DNA of 64,000 nt from contig CANEYR010000005.1 of NCBI GenBank assembly GCA_947444055.1, forward strand, positions 1 to 64,000. The letters are read 5' to 3'. The stretch comes from Planctomycetota bacterium (GTDB lineage: Bacteria > Planctomycetota > UBA1135 > UBA2386). How positions within the stretch are numbered: position 1 is the first letter of the stretch; each line of letters starts with the position of its first letter. Shown here piece by piece: positions 8,185-17,029 of this stretch. A model generated the notes under the pieces. That model was not told the DNA's origin. It worked only from the letters and a program-made list of their open reading frames with translations, and searched no databases. The position numbers were made by a program, and so were the translations under genes.

Positions 8185-9807
8185 ATGCGTATCTCCCTCG
8201 CCAATCTGTCGGCAGTCGCGCTCGCGTCCATTGCGGCCGCGCAAGCCAATGCCGTTCCCGGCACCGACGTCAACCTCTACGACGTCAGCTCAGGCACGGT
8301 CTACGGCCGTCGCGGCCCCGCCTACCCCAATGGCGAAGTCGCCATCGGGTTTGGCCACGCGTTCTGCAACGGCGGCACCGTGCACGTGCCGTGGGCCACG
8401 TCGCCGACGACTGGCGGCCTGATGACCGACGTGCACTTCAAGATCGCGTTCTTGCTGGCGCGCGAGAGCAACGGCCGCATCGTCCAGGTCAAGACGCAGG
8501 AGAACTTCGTCAAGCACTCGCGCGTCACCTACAACCTCGGCTCGAGCAGTTGCGGCACGTGCCAGACAGGGCCCGCGAGCACCTTCCGCATGGGTTGCTA
8601 CGACGCCTACAGCACCGGCTTCAACGGCAACCGCTTCAACCTCGGCCCGCCCAACGAAATCGACCCCTGGACTGGCAGTTGGAACCCGGTCGGCAGCTAC
8701 TTCGACCGCGGCGACCCCGCCGTCGTCGGCGTGCCGGCAACCGATGGCGTGCAGTCGCTGACGAGCACGCAGACCGGCGCTTTCGACCCGCTGAAGAACC
8801 GCGGCGTCATTCCGGAAAGTGAATTGACCCAGGGCGGCGTGTTCTACGGCCAGGTTCATCTCGTCTGCGAAGGCGAGCCGGTCGCCAACCGCGGCAACAA
8901 CCAGCTGTCGGAGCAGATCAATCTGACGTGGAACGGCACCTCGTGGACGATCGGCAACGGCGGCGGTCCGGTGCAGGGCTCGGTGCTCAATCGCTGGGCC
9001 GGTGCCGTGCGCAACACTGCTGGGAACGGCACCGACGACGGCCGCTTCCTCGTCGCGGCGAAGGTGACGGGCCCGGTCAACGGCGTCTACCACTACGAGT
9101 ACGCCGTGCACAACATCGACAACGTTCGCGGCGGCGCGTCGCTGAAGCTGCCGCTGCATCCGGACGCGCAGTTGACGGCGGTCGGCTTCCGTGACATCGA
9201 CGGCAACCCGCTCAACGAGTGGAGCTGGTCGCGCAGCGGCAGCGAGCTGTCGTTCCTCGCGTCGGGCACCAACTCGCTCGACTGGAACACCATCTACAAC
9301 GTCTGGTTCGATGCAACCGTCGCGCCGACGTCGAGCCCGGTGGTCATCGACCAGGCGCGCACAGGCCCGGGTGCGCTGTCGGTGGTTGTTCCCAGCGAAG
9401 TGCCGAACGGCGCCCTGTCGGCAACCGTCGCATCGGTTGGCTCGGGGTGCTATGGCCTCGGCTTGTCGGCGACGCGACCGGTGCTGGGCACCACGGCGCA
9501 AGTGACGACCACGGGGATCCCCGCCGGCACGCCGCTAGGTGTCACGGTGCTGACCCTGACGCCGGCACCAGCCCCGATCGACCTGTCGGCGATCGGCATG
9601 CCGACGTGCTTTGCCTATGTGGTCGGCGGCGTCAATGAGGTGTGGCTCAACCCCGTGGGCACGGCCCAGGTGCCTCTCGTGGTGCCGATCGCCGCGTCGC
9701 TGATTGGTTTGCCGGTCGGCGCCCAGTCGATCTCGGCAAGCCCGCCGCTGACTCCGCTCGGCTTCATCGCCTCGAACGGCGTGCTGATGATCGTCGGCGC
9801 CCAGTAG
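8185..9807 (+). CDS. Secreted protein of unknown function, 540 residues
   Basis: Starts with a short export signal (MRISLANLSAVALASIAAAQANA). The mature chain has VNLYDVSSGTVYGRRG, a Cys-pair segment (SSSCGTCQTGPASTFRMGCYD) and NIDNVRGGASLKLPLHPDAQL, with no catalytic motif I recognise. The last 120 residues contain SGCYGLGLSATRP, IGMPTCFAYVVGG and LIGLPVGAQSISASPPL, the layout of the C-terminal module in other secreted proteins of this window. It is preceded by a structured leader and converges on argH, 12 bp away. Proteins like this appear in multiple copies in planctomycete genomes; the role is unknown. Confidence 0.75.
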   Translation: MRISLANLSAVALASIAAAQANAVPGTDVNLYDVSSGTVYGRRGPAYPNGEVAIGFGHAFCNGGTVHVPWATSPTTGGLMTDVHFKIAFLLARESNGRIVQVKTQENFVKHSRVTYNLGSSSCGTCQTGPASTFRMGCYDAYSTGFNGNRFNLGPPNEIDPWTGSWNPVGSYFDRGDPAVVGVPATDGVQSLTSTQTGAFDPLKNRGVIPESELTQGGVFYGQVHLVCEGEPVANRGNNQLSEQINLTWNGTSWTIGNGGGPVQGSVLNRWAGAVRNTAGNGTDDGRFLVAAKVTGPVNGVYHYEYAVHNIDNVRGGASLKLPLHPDAQLTAVGFRDIDGNPLNEWSWSRSGSELSFLASGTNSLDWNTIYNVWFDATVAPTSSPVVIDQARTGPGALSVVVPSEVPNGALSATVASVGSGCYGLGLSATRPVLGTTAQVTTTGIPAGTPLGVTVLTLTPAPAPIDLSAIGMPTCFAYVVGGVNEVWLNPVGTAQVPLVVPIAASLIGLPVGAQSISASPPLTPLGFIASNGVLMIVGAQ

Positions 9808-9819
9808 CGTCGCCGGCGT

Positions 9820-11229
9820 TCAGCGGGCTTTCGGCAACGACCAAGTGGCCAGCAACTGCTGCCAGCGCGTGACTTCGCTGCGCACGCGCCCGGGGGCGGT
9901 GCCGCCGAGTACGTCGCGGCGCGCCAGCACGGTGCGGGCGGCGAGCGCCTGTTGCAGGTCGCCGCGCAGTTGCGGCAACAGCCGACGCTGTTCGGAGAGC
10001 GGCAGGTCTTGCAGTTCGACCTTGAGCTCGACGGCGCGATTGACGGCGGTGCCGACGAGGTTGTGCGCATCGCGGAAGGCGACGCCCGCCGCGACCAGCA
10101 AGTCGGCGAGGTCGGTGGCGTTCAAGTAGCCGCGCTCGGCTTCGGCTGCACAGCGTGCGACATCAAAATGCGCGTGGCGAACGGCGAGGGTCGCCACCTG
10201 CAAGCAGGCTTCGGTCTCTGCCAGCGCCGGCAACAGCGTCTCCTTGTCGGTCTGCAGATCGCGGTTGTAGGCCATCGGCAACCCCTTCACGGTGCCGAGC
10301 AAGGCCACCAACGCCCCGTGCGCGCGCGCGGCCTTGCCGCGCACCAGTTCCATCGCGTCGGGGTTGCGTTTCTGCGGCATCAGGCTCGACCCGGTCGACA
10401 CCGCGTCGCCAAAGGTCAAGAAGCGCGCTTCCTGCGTCGCGAAGAAGATGTAGTCCTCGGCCAGCCGCGACAGGTTCGTCATCGTCATCGCGCAACAGAA
10501 CGCCAGCTCGCACAGGTGGTCGCGCGCCGCCGTTGCATCGAGGCTGTTGTGGCTGGCACCGCGCGTGAACTGCAACGCCGCGGCAATCGCAGTGCGATCG
10601 ACGGCCAGCGCAGTGCCGGCGAGAGCGCCACTGCCAAGCGGGCATTCGTCCATGCGCTCGCTGGCGGCGCCGAAGCGGGCGTGGTCGCGCGCCAAACTTT
10701 CGCAGTGGGCGAGGGCGTGATGGCCGATCGTGATCGGCTGCGCGCGTTGCAAATGCGTGTAGCCCGGCATCGGCGCGTCGTGGTGCGCATCAGCTTGCTC
10801 GACCAGCGCTTGGCACAGCGCCGCGATGGCCGCGCGAATGGCGATGACGCGTTCGCGCAAGTAGAGCCGCAGATCCGTGGCGACCTGGTCGTTGCGCGAA
10901 CGGCCGGTGTGCACGCGCTTGCCGAGATCCCCGCAGCGGGCCACCAGTTCGCGTTCGACCAGGCTGTGCACGTCTTCGGCCGGATCGTTCGTTGGCACGC
11001 CAGTGCGTTGCCAATGTGCGGCCAAGTCGTCGATGGCGGCATGCACCTTCGTGAGTTCGTCGCGGCTGAAGACTCCCGCCTGCGCCAACGCCGCACTCCA
11101 CACGCGATTGACCTGCAGGTCGGCGAACGCCAACACGTGGTCGACTGGCAGGCTCTTCTGGAACGCGGCGAACACCGCGTCGAGGCTGCCCTGGAAGCGG
11201 CCGCCCCACATCTGCCCCGGTTGGCTCAC
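9820..11229 (-). CDS. argH: Argininosuccinate lyase
   Basis: Cleaves argininosuccinate to arginine and fumarate, the last step of arginine synthesis in the cytoplasm. The 469-residue protein starts near MWGGRFQ and carries HTGRSRNDQVATDLRLYLR, PGYTHLQRAQPIT and the superfamily signature GSSLMPQKRNPDAMELVRG with the catalytic-loop serines. I chose the GTG at 11229, whose GTGA overlaps the argG stop, because it gives the expected N-terminus (SQPGQMWGGRF); the 668-residue track ORF runs through into argG. Last gene of the operon. Confidence 0.96.
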   Translation of the reverse strand: MSQPGQMWGGRFQGSLDAVFAAFQKSLPVDHVLAFADLQVNRVWSAALAQAGVFSRDELTKVHAAIDDLAAHWQRTGVPTNDPAEDVHSLVERELVARCGDLGKRVHTGRSRNDQVATDLRLYLRERVIAIRAAIAALCQALVEQADAHHDAPMPGYTHLQRAQPITIGHHALAHCESLARDHARFGAASERMDECPLGSGALAGTALAVDRTAIAAALQFTRGASHNSLDATAARDHLCELAFCCAMTMTNLSRLAEDYIFFATQEARFLTFGDAVSTGSSLMPQKRNPDAMELVRGKAARAHGALVALLGTVKGLPMAYNRDLQTDKETLLPALAETEACLQVATLAVRHAHFDVARCAAEAERGYLNATDLADLLVAAGVAFRDAHNLVGTAVNRAVELKVELQDLPLSEQRRLLPQLRGDLQQALAARTVLARRDVLGGTAPGRVRSEVTRWQQLLATWSLPKAR

Positions 11230-12434
11230 GAGGGGGCTCCGTGCACCTTGGCGGCGACCGCACCCGGCAAGCCATAGAGCTTGACGAAGCCGTAGCTGTC
11301 TTGATGGTCGAACTTGGCCGAGTGGCCGAAGGTCGCGAGGTCCTCGGAGAACAGGCTGTTCTGGCTGGTCGCCGAGAGCGCCGTCGCCGTGCCCTTGTAG
11401 AGGCGCACGCGCACGTCGCCAGTGACGTGGCGGGTCGCTTGCGTGAACAGCGCATCCAGTGCGACGCGGGTCGGGTGGAACCAGCGGCCGGTGTAGACGA
11501 GGTCGCTGTAGTCCGGCATCAGCTTCTCGCACAGCCGCAGCGTGTCGCGTTCCATCGTCAGGGCGCGCAGCGTGCGCGCCGCTTCCAACACGATGGTGCC
11601 GCCGGGCGTCTCGTAGACGCCGCGCGACTTCATGCCGACCAAGCGGTTCTCGCAGATGTCGACGCGGCCGACCCCGTGTTGGCTGCCGAGGTCGTTGAGG
11701 CGAGCGAGCAACACTTCGGCGGGCAGCGCCTCGCCATTGAGTGTGGTCGGCACGCCGGCCACAAAGCCGAGGGTGAGCAGCAACGGTTCGTCGGGCGCCA
11801 AGCGCGGGTCGACCGTCAGCGTCCACACATCATCCGGCGGGGCGTTGCCTGGCGATTCGAGGGCGCCGCCCTCGTGGCTGATGTGCCAGAGGTTGCGATC
11901 GCGCGAGTAGATTTTGGTGCGCGACGCGGTGACTTGGATGCCGCGTTTGTCGGCGTAATCGAGCGCGTCTTCACGACTGCGAATGTTCCATTGCCGCCAC
12001 GGCGCGATCACTTCGAGTTCGGGGCCGAGCGCTTGGTAGGCGAGTTCGAAGCGCACTTGGTCGTTGCCCTTGCCGGTGCAGCCGTGCGCCACCGCATCGG
12101 CGCCGATGGCTTTCGCGTACTCGACTTGGCCCTTGGCGAGAAGGGGGCGCGCCATGCTGGTGCCGAGCAAGTAACGACCTTCGTAGACCGCCAAGGCGCG
12201 CACGCACGGCCACACGTAGTCCTGCAACCACGTTCGCTTCAGGTCGTCGACGCGACACGACACCGCACCGCTGCGGTGCGCCTTGTCGGCGAGTCCGCGC
12301 AGCTCGTCATCGCCTTGGCCGATGTCGCCGCAGTACGCGTGCACTTCGCAGTCGTAGTTCTCCAGCAACCACGGAACGATGATCGAGGTGTCGAGGCCGC
12401 CGGAGTAGGCGAGGACGATCTTCTTCTTGCTCAT
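11226..12434 (-). CDS. argG: Argininosuccinate synthase
   Basis: Joins citrulline and aspartate using ATP, the step before ArgH. The 402-residue protein opens with KKIVLAYSGGLDTS, the N-type ATP pyrophosphatase P-loop, and contains GCTGKGNDQVRFE, YSRDRNLWHISHEGG and VGRVDICENRLVGMKSRGVYE, all typical of ArgG. Start ATG 12434 was chosen because it places the P-loop at residue 9; the track ORF extends upstream into argF. It begins 23 bp after the argF stop, the only real gap in the operon, and its stop overlaps the argH start. Confidence 0.97.
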   Translation of the reverse strand: MSKKKIVLAYSGGLDTSIIVPWLLENYDCEVHAYCGDIGQGDDELRGLADKAHRSGAVSCRVDDLKRTWLQDYVWPCVRALAVYEGRYLLGTSMARPLLAKGQVEYAKAIGADAVAHGCTGKGNDQVRFELAYQALGPELEVIAPWRQWNIRSREDALDYADKRGIQVTASRTKIYSRDRNLWHISHEGGALESPGNAPPDDVWTLTVDPRLAPDEPLLLTLGFVAGVPTTLNGEALPAEVLLARLNDLGSQHGVGRVDICENRLVGMKSRGVYETPGGTIVLEAARTLRALTMERDTLRLCEKLMPDYSDLVYTGRWFHPTRVALDALFTQATRHVTGDVRVRLYKGTATALSATSQNSLFSEDLATFGHSAKFDHQDSYGFVKLYGLPGAVAAKVHGAPS

Positions 12435-12457
12435 GGGAATGGGTGGGGCGGTCGCGA

Positions 12458-13414
12458 TCAGCGCAGCAGCAGTGCGAGGATGGCCTTCTGCACGTGCAGT
12501 CGGTTTTCGGCGATGTCGTAGACCACGCTTTGCGGGCCATCCATGACCTCTTGCGTGACTTCCCAGCCGCGGTGGGCTGGCAAGCAATGCATGAACAGGG
12601 CCCCGGGCAAGGCCCGCGCCATCATGTCGTCGTCGATCTGGTAGGACGCGAAGACGCCGTTGCGTTCGGCGATCTCGTCTTCCTGGCCCATGGAAGCCCA
12701 GACGTCGGTGTAGATCGCATCGGCACCTTCCGCGGCGGCGACGGGGTCGTTGAGGATGGTGACCTCGGCTCCCGTTTCGCTGGCGACTCGCATCGCTTCG
12801 TTGACGACGCGCGAATTGGGCTCGTAGCCCTCGGGCGAGCAGACGCGGATGTTGGTGCCGAGTTTGACCGCCGTGTGAATCAGCGCGTGGCAGGTGTTGT
12901 TGCCGTCGCCGACGTAGGTCAGCGTGCGGCCGCGCACCGAGCCCCACTTCTCCGTCAGCGTGAAGAAGTCGGACAGCGCCTGGCATGGATGCACCAGGTC
13001 GGAGAGGCCATTGATCACCGGAATGCCGGCGTGGTGCGCGAGCTCTTCCATGGCCTTGTGCTTGAACGTGCGCGCGACGATGCCGTGCACCCAGCGTTCG
13101 AGGTTCTTGGCGACGTCCTTCACCGATTCGCGCGAGCCGAGCCGCGCATCGCGGTGGTCCATGAACACGGCGCTGCCGCCGAGATCCTGCATGCCGATGT
13201 CGAACGTGAAGCGCGTGCGCAGCGAGTCCTTCTCGAAGATCATCGCCAGCCGTTTGTGCCGGAGCACCTCGGTGTGCACGGCGCGGCCGGTCTTGAGGGC
13301 GCGGGTGGTGGCGAAGATGCGTTCGATGTCGGCCGTCTGCAGCGAAGACGTGCACAGCAGGTCCTTCTGCGACAGCGGCGACAGATCGAGGGCCGGCGGC
13401 GACTTGGTTTTCAC
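12458..13414 (-). CDS. argF: Ornithine carbamoyltransferase
   Basis: Transfers the carbamoyl group from carbamoyl phosphate to ornithine to give citrulline. Visible motifs are the carbamoyl-phosphate loop in variant form (KDSLRTRFTF in place of STRTR), HPCQALSDF, the DVWASMGQ ornithine loop and FMHCLPAHRG with the catalytic Cys. The DxWxSMG and HCLP motifs favour ornithine over N-acetyl- or N-succinylornithine as substrate. It starts at GTG 13414, overlapping the argD stop as GTGA, with AGGAG upstream. 318 residues, normal for the family. Confidence 0.95.
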   Translation of the reverse strand: MKTKSPPALDLSPLSQKDLLCTSSLQTADIERIFATTRALKTGRAVHTEVLRHKRLAMIFEKDSLRTRFTFDIGMQDLGGSAVFMDHRDARLGSRESVKDVAKNLERWVHGIVARTFKHKAMEELAHHAGIPVINGLSDLVHPCQALSDFFTLTEKWGSVRGRTLTYVGDGNNTCHALIHTAVKLGTNIRVCSPEGYEPNSRVVNEAMRVASETGAEVTILNDPVAAAEGADAIYTDVWASMGQEDEIAERNGVFASYQIDDDMMARALPGALFMHCLPAHRGWEVTQEVMDGPQSVVYDIAENRLHVQKAILALLLR

Positions 13415-14595
13415 GGCGTCTCCTGAGCACTACCAGGGAAGGCGGCCAGCGTCGTGCGCAGGCGTTGCAGCCCTGCTTGCACGTTGGCGGCGGTGATGAC
13501 GAACGGCGGCACGATGCGCAGCACGTCGGTGGCGGTGCAGTTGACGATGAGGCCGTTCTTGTAGAGCGCCTTCTGCACCGCTTCGGCGGAATGGTGCAGG
13601 CGCAAGCCGAGCATCAGGCCGCGTCCGCGCACTTCGCGCACGATCTTGAACTCGCGCTGCAACGCTTCGAGTCCTTCGCGCAGTTGTTGGCCGCGTTCCA
13701 TCACGTTGCCGAGCAGGCCGCGATCGATCTCGTCGAGGAACACGAGGGCGGCGCGACAGACCAGCGGCCCACCGGCGAAGGTCGAGCCGTGCTCGCCCTT
13801 GGCGAAGGTGTCGGCGAGGGCTGTGGTAGTGAGGCAAGCGCCCATCGGCAAGCCGGCCGCGATCGGTTTCGCGAGGGTGACGACGTCGGGCACGACACCG
13901 GCGTGTTGGGCCGCGAGGAAGCGCCCGGTGCGGCCGCAGCCGCTCTGGATTTCGTCGTGCACGAGCAGCGTGCCGGTGGCGGTGCACAAGGCGCGTGCCT
14001 GTTGCAGGTAGCTGGTGGAGAGTTCACGGATGCCGCCTTCCCCTTGCACCGGTTCGAGCACGAGCGCTGCCGGTTGGTCAGCGGCGAGGGCGGCCTTCAG
14101 GGCGCCAACATCTTCGGGCGGTACCCAGGTGACCTTCTGCAGCGGTTGGAACGGCTTGCGGTACTTCTCACTCCACGTCAGCGACAAGGCGCCGAGCGAA
14201 CGGCCGTGGAAGCCGCCTTCGAGCGCCACGAATGACGTGCGCTCGGGCGTGCCGCGCATCTGCATCGCTTTGCGGGCGAGCTTGAGGGCGCACTCGATGG
14301 CTTCGGTCCCAGAGTTAGTGAAGAACGCCGCCCCCATGTCGGTGAGTTGGCACAGGCGGGTCGCAACTCGCTCCGTGTACGGATGGCGGAACAGGTTGCT
14401 CAGGTGCACCACTTTGCCGACTTGGTCGCGCAGCGCTTCGGTGAGGGCGGCGTGGCCGTGGCCGAGCGCGGAGACCGCGATGCCGGCGAGGAAGTCCAAG
14501 AACTCGCGGCCGGTGCTGTCTTGCAGCACCGCGCCGTGCCCGCTGACGAACACTTCGTCGGCGCGGGCGTACGTTTTCATCAAGCCTTCATCCAT
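13411..14595 (-). CDS. argD: Acetylornithine aminotransferase
   Basis: A PLP-dependent class III aminotransferase that makes N-acetylornithine from its semialdehyde with glutamate as donor. Motifs: FFTNSGTEAIECALKLAR (phosphate cup), LEGGFHGRSLGALSLT, VLEPVQGEGGI, LVHDEIQSGCGRTG, and TLAKPIAAGLPMGA with the PLP lysine. The ATG at 14595 overlaps the argB stop by 8 bp (ATGGATGA) and gives 394 residues; a second ATG at 14580 (MKTYARADEVF) is also plausible. The position between argB and argF supports the arginine rather than the GABA or lysine role. Confidence 0.93.
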   Translation of the reverse strand: MDEGLMKTYARADEVFVSGHGAVLQDSTGREFLDFLAGIAVSALGHGHAALTEALRDQVGKVVHLSNLFRHPYTERVATRLCQLTDMGAAFFTNSGTEAIECALKLARKAMQMRGTPERTSFVALEGGFHGRSLGALSLTWSEKYRKPFQPLQKVTWVPPEDVGALKAALAADQPAALVLEPVQGEGGIRELSTSYLQQARALCTATGTLLVHDEIQSGCGRTGRFLAAQHAGVVPDVVTLAKPIAAGLPMGACLTTTALADTFAKGEHGSTFAGGPLVCRAALVFLDEIDRGLLGNVMERGQQLREGLEALQREFKIVREVRGRGLMLGLRLHHSAEAVQKALYKNGLIVNCTATDVLRIVPPFVITAANVQAGLQRLRTTLAAFPGSAQETP

Positions 14596-15448
14596 GGCGC
14601 GACTCGGGTGCGGCGGTGTCCGCAAAGGTGAATTGGGTGCCGGTGTTGGCGTGCAGTGCGTTCAACACGGCGTCGTTGGCACTGGTGTTGGAGGGGGCAC
14701 TGGTGTTGGAGGGGACACTGGCAGGGGCGATCTTGACGAGGGCGCGCGGGTTCTCGCGCAAAGCCAGCAGCGCGGCGTCGAGCTTTGGCAACATGCCGCC
14801 CGTGGCGACGCCGGTGGCGACGAGCCGTTCGCAATCCGCTGGCGTCAATCGTGGCAGGCGCTGGCCAGCGGCATCGAGCACGCCGACCACATCGGTGAGG
14901 AACAGCACGGCGTCGCAACCGAAGGCGCGGCACAGCGGGCCCGCCGCGTGGTCGGCATTGAGGTTGAAGAACGGTTCGCCATCGAGGCCGCCAATCCCGG
15001 GGGCGACGGTGGCGATCACCGGCACTTGGCCGGTCGACAGCAGCGTGTGCACGAGCTGCGGGTCGACGCGGTCGATGCTGCCGACGAAGCCGAGGTCGAC
15101 GCCGGGCTTCTCGAGTTTCTTGGCGGTGAACGTGTTGCCGTCCGCTCCTGACAGCCCGACCGCCGGCACCCCGCTGATCTGCAGCGACCGCACCAGCGTC
15201 TTGTTGACGAGGCCGGCCAGCACCATCAGCACGACGTCGGCCGTGCGCGCGTCGGTGATGCGCAGCCCTTCGTGGTAGTTCTCGGTCAGGCCAAGGGCTT
15301 TGCCGAGTTGGCGAATCTGGTTGCCGCCGCCGTGCACGAGGACCAGTTCGTGGCCTTCGCTGCGAGCCCGGCCAATCGCCTGGCAGAGGGTCGCGCGCGG
15401 GCCCTGCTGCTCGAGTTGGGCGCCACCGATCTTGACGAGGATTCTCAC
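14588..15448 (-). CDS. argB: Acetylglutamate kinase
   Basis: Phosphorylates N-acetylglutamate, the second step of the acetylated arginine route and commonly the feedback-controlled one. The 286-residue protein begins [12 protein letters not shown], followed by LVLVHGGGNQI, the GLSGADGNTF segment and FFNLNADHAAGPL with LFLTDVVGVLD, as in the amino-acid kinase fold. I chose the GTG at 15448 (GTGA overlap with the argC stop); the track ORF extends into non-homologous sequence. Oddity: near the C-terminus a duplicated run (VPSNTSAPSNTSAND) encoded by an 18-bp tandem repeat interrupts the family's usual sequence. Confidence 0.94.
   Translation of the reverse strand: MRILVKIGGAQLEQQGPRATLCQAIGRARSEGHELVLVHGGGNQIRQLGKALGLTENYHEGLRITDARTADVVLMVLAGLVNKTLVRSLQISGVPAVGLSGADGNTFTAKKLEKPGVDLGFVGSIDRVDPQLVHTLLSTGQVPVIATVAPGIGGLDGEPFFNLNADHAAGPLCRAFGCDAVLFLTDVVGVLDAAGQRLPRLTPADCERLVATGVATGGMLPKLDAALLALRENPRALVKIAPASVPSNTSAPSNTSANDAVLNALHANTGTQFTFADTAAPESRHG
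14680..14727. repeat. 18-bp tandem repeat inside the argB 3' end
   Basis: Units cactggtgttggaggggg, cactggtgttggagggga and a partial cactggcagggg. In the minus-strand argB frame this gives a repeated PSNTSA-type run. The unit length is a multiple of three, so the insertion keeps frame. Confidence 0.8.
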
Positions 15449-16431
15449 GACAGGCCAAGGCCTTCGGGCAGGCCGAGCATCAGGTTCATGTTCTGCAGCG
15501 CCTGACCGGAGGCGCCCTTCAACAGATTGTCGATCACTGAGGTGACGACGAGCAGTGGGCCGCTGGCCGCGACCGCGAGATGGCACTGGTTGGTGTTCTG
15601 CACGCAGCGCAGCTCGGGTTGGCCTTTGCTGTAGACCTTGACGAACGGCTCGTGCGCGTAGCGTTCAAGCAAGCACTGTCGCAGCGCGTCGGCGGTGACG
15701 CCGCTCCTGGGCGTCAGATAGAGGGTGGAGAGCATGCCGCGGAACGTCGGCAGCAGATGCGGGGTGAAGACGATGCGGTCGGTGCCTGCCTCTTGGTGAA
15801 TCTCTGGCGTGTGGCGATGGTTGCCGACGCCGTAGGCACAGAAGTTCTCGTGCACGTTGCCAAAGTGCGTGCGTTCGCTCGGGGCCTTGCCAGCGCCGGA
15901 GGTGCCGCTCTTGCTGTCGGCGATGATCGGGGCCGCGGCGTCGAGCAAGTGAGCGCGCAGCAATGGCAACAGCGGCAGCAGGATCGACGTCGGGTAACAG
16001 CCTGGGTTGGCGACCAACTCAGCCCTCTGCACCGCCGCTCGATGGTGCTCGGTCAAGCCATAGACGGCTTGCGCGAGAAGTTCGGGGGCTGGGTGCGCGC
16101 TGCCATAGGTTCGTTGGTAGACCGCTTGGTCGCGCAGGCGGAAGTCGGCCGACAGATCGACGACCTTCTTGCCGCGCTGCAGGGCTGTGCGCGCGATCTC
16201 GCTGGCCGCACCGTGAGGGGTGCACAAGAAGACGCCGTCGACGTCGCCAAGCCGATCGAGGTTGAGCGCGTCGATGGTCGGGTCGGTCGGGAACGCTGGC
16301 GCCTCGGGCGCCGTGCCCGCGCGCGCCGTCATGACGACCGTCGCTTGCAGTCGCGCATGCCGCGACAGCAGGGTCAGCAGTTCGCGCCCGGTGTAGCCCG
16401 AGGCGCCGACGATGGCGCAGGTCTTCTTCAT
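15445..16431 (-). CDS. argC: N-acetyl-gamma-glutamyl-phosphate reductase
   Basis: Reduces N-acetylglutamyl phosphate to the semialdehyde with NADPH. The protein starts [17 protein letters not shown], the nucleotide-binding GxSGYxG signature of ArgC, and contains [23 protein letters not shown] with the catalytic Cys, [10 protein letters not shown] and [12 protein letters not shown]. The ATG at 16431 gives 328 residues, has GAGGG upstream and overlaps the argR stop (ATGA); the longer track ORF is read-through of the argR region. Confidence 0.96.
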   Translation of the reverse strand: MKKTCAIVGASGYTGRELLTLLSRHARLQATVVMTARAGTAPEAPAFPTDPTIDALNLDRLGDVDGVFLCTPHGAASEIARTALQRGKKVVDLSADFRLRDQAVYQRTYGSAHPAPELLAQAVYGLTEHHRAAVQRAELVANPGCYPTSILLPLLPLLRAHLLDAAAPIIADSKSGTSGAGKAPSERTHFGNVHENFCAYGVGNHRHTPEIHQEAGTDRIVFTPHLLPTFRGMLSTLYLTPRSGVTADALRQCLLERYAHEPFVKVYSKGQPELRCVQNTNQCHLAVAASGPLLVVTSVIDNLLKGASGQALQNMNLMLGLPEGLGLS

Positions 16432-16949
16432 GTGTCCCTCCTGCTGCCCAGTGCCGATTTGCCCAGCACCGATTTGCCCAGCACCTGCCTGCCCAGTAAT
16501 CGGCGAACCAGCGAACGGGCCTTCTGGGCGTCGGCGCAAACGGCCAGCACGGTGTCGTCGCCGGCAATGGTGCCAACGACCCCAGCCAACTCGGCGCGAT
16601 CGATGGCGAGCCCGAGTGCTTGGGCGCCGCCGGCCGGGGTGCGCAGGACGACGAGGTTTTGCGCCGCGCTCGCCGCCACCATCCAAGTGTGCACGGCATG
16701 CCACAGGCTTTGCTGGGCCGTTTGCGGCGACAGCGTCGACTGCGGCAGTTCGTAGCCGTCCTTCCCCTTCACCACGCTGAGGAAGCGCAGGTCACGCGAC
16801 AGCGTCGCTTGGTTGACTTCGTAGCCATCGCCAGCCAAGCGTTCTTGCAAGTCGGCCTGGCTGCGCAAGCGCTCGCGCTCCAGAAGGTGCAGAATGCGTT
16901 GGCGGCGTTCGCCGCGGTCGCTGCTCGGGGTGGTCGTTCGGGTAGGCAT
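16428..16949 (-). CDS. argR: Arginine repressor ArgR
   Basis: A 173-residue ArgR/AhrC regulator. The N-terminal winged helix (about residues 12-70) has [24 protein letters not shown] and [19 protein letters not shown], the usual SRDL recognition helix. The C-terminal domain (about 90-155) has [19 protein letters not shown] and [16 protein letters not shown], where GTIAGDDT forms the arginine-binding hexamer interface. It heads the arginine operon, so autoregulation is likely, and two palindromes overlap its start. An in-frame upstream ATG at 16970 also exists. Its tail carries a five-residue repeat ([13 protein letters not shown]) from a 15-bp tandem repeat. Confidence 0.94.
   Translation of the reverse strand: MPTRTTTPSSDRGERRQRILHLLERERLRSQADLQERLAGDGYEVNQATLSRDLRFLSVVKGKDGYELPQSTLSPQTAQQSLWHAVHTWMVAASAAQNLVVLRTPAGGAQALGLAIDRAELAGVVGTIAGDDTVLAVCADAQKARSLVRRLLGRQVLGKSVLGKSALGSRRDT
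16446..16500. repeat. 15-bp tandem repeat at the argR 3' end
   Basis: Units gcccagtgccgattt, gcccagcaccgattt, gcccagcacctgcct and a partial gcccagtaat. In frame, it encodes the LGKSV-type pentapeptide repeat in the last 20 residues of ArgR, beyond the conserved domain. Confidence 0.8.
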
Positions 16950-16978
16950 AAATATGCACGAATCGCGCATAAGTATGC
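16946..16978. promoter_or_regulatory. Probable paired ArgR operator (ARG boxes)
   Basis: Two near-identical 12-bp palindromes, GCATAAATATGC (16946-16957) and GCATAAGTATGC (16967-16978), are separated by 9 bp, so their centres are 21 bp apart, two helical turns on the same face. Paired ARG boxes in E. coli have the same centre spacing and an AT-rich core with inverted TGAAT-type arms. These are the only A/T-rich palindromes in a very GC-rich neighbourhood and sit exactly at the argR start, overlapping its ATG. Arginine-dependent repression of the whole operon is the expected role. Confidence 0.65.
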
Positions 16979-16999
16979 ATAGAACGAAATGCCACGCAA
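16972..16999 (-). promoter_or_regulatory. Weak candidate promoter for the arginine operon
   Basis: On the minus strand TTGCGT (16994-16999) and CATACT (16972-16977) are 16 bp apart and resemble -35 and -10 hexamers. The -10 lies inside the upstream ARG box, so bound ArgR would occlude RNA polymerase. The hexamer matches are only partial and transcript start would fall close to the argR ATG. Confidence 0.3.
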
Positions 17000-17029
17000 G
17001 CCTGTGGGACAGATTCTTGGGCCGCTCGG

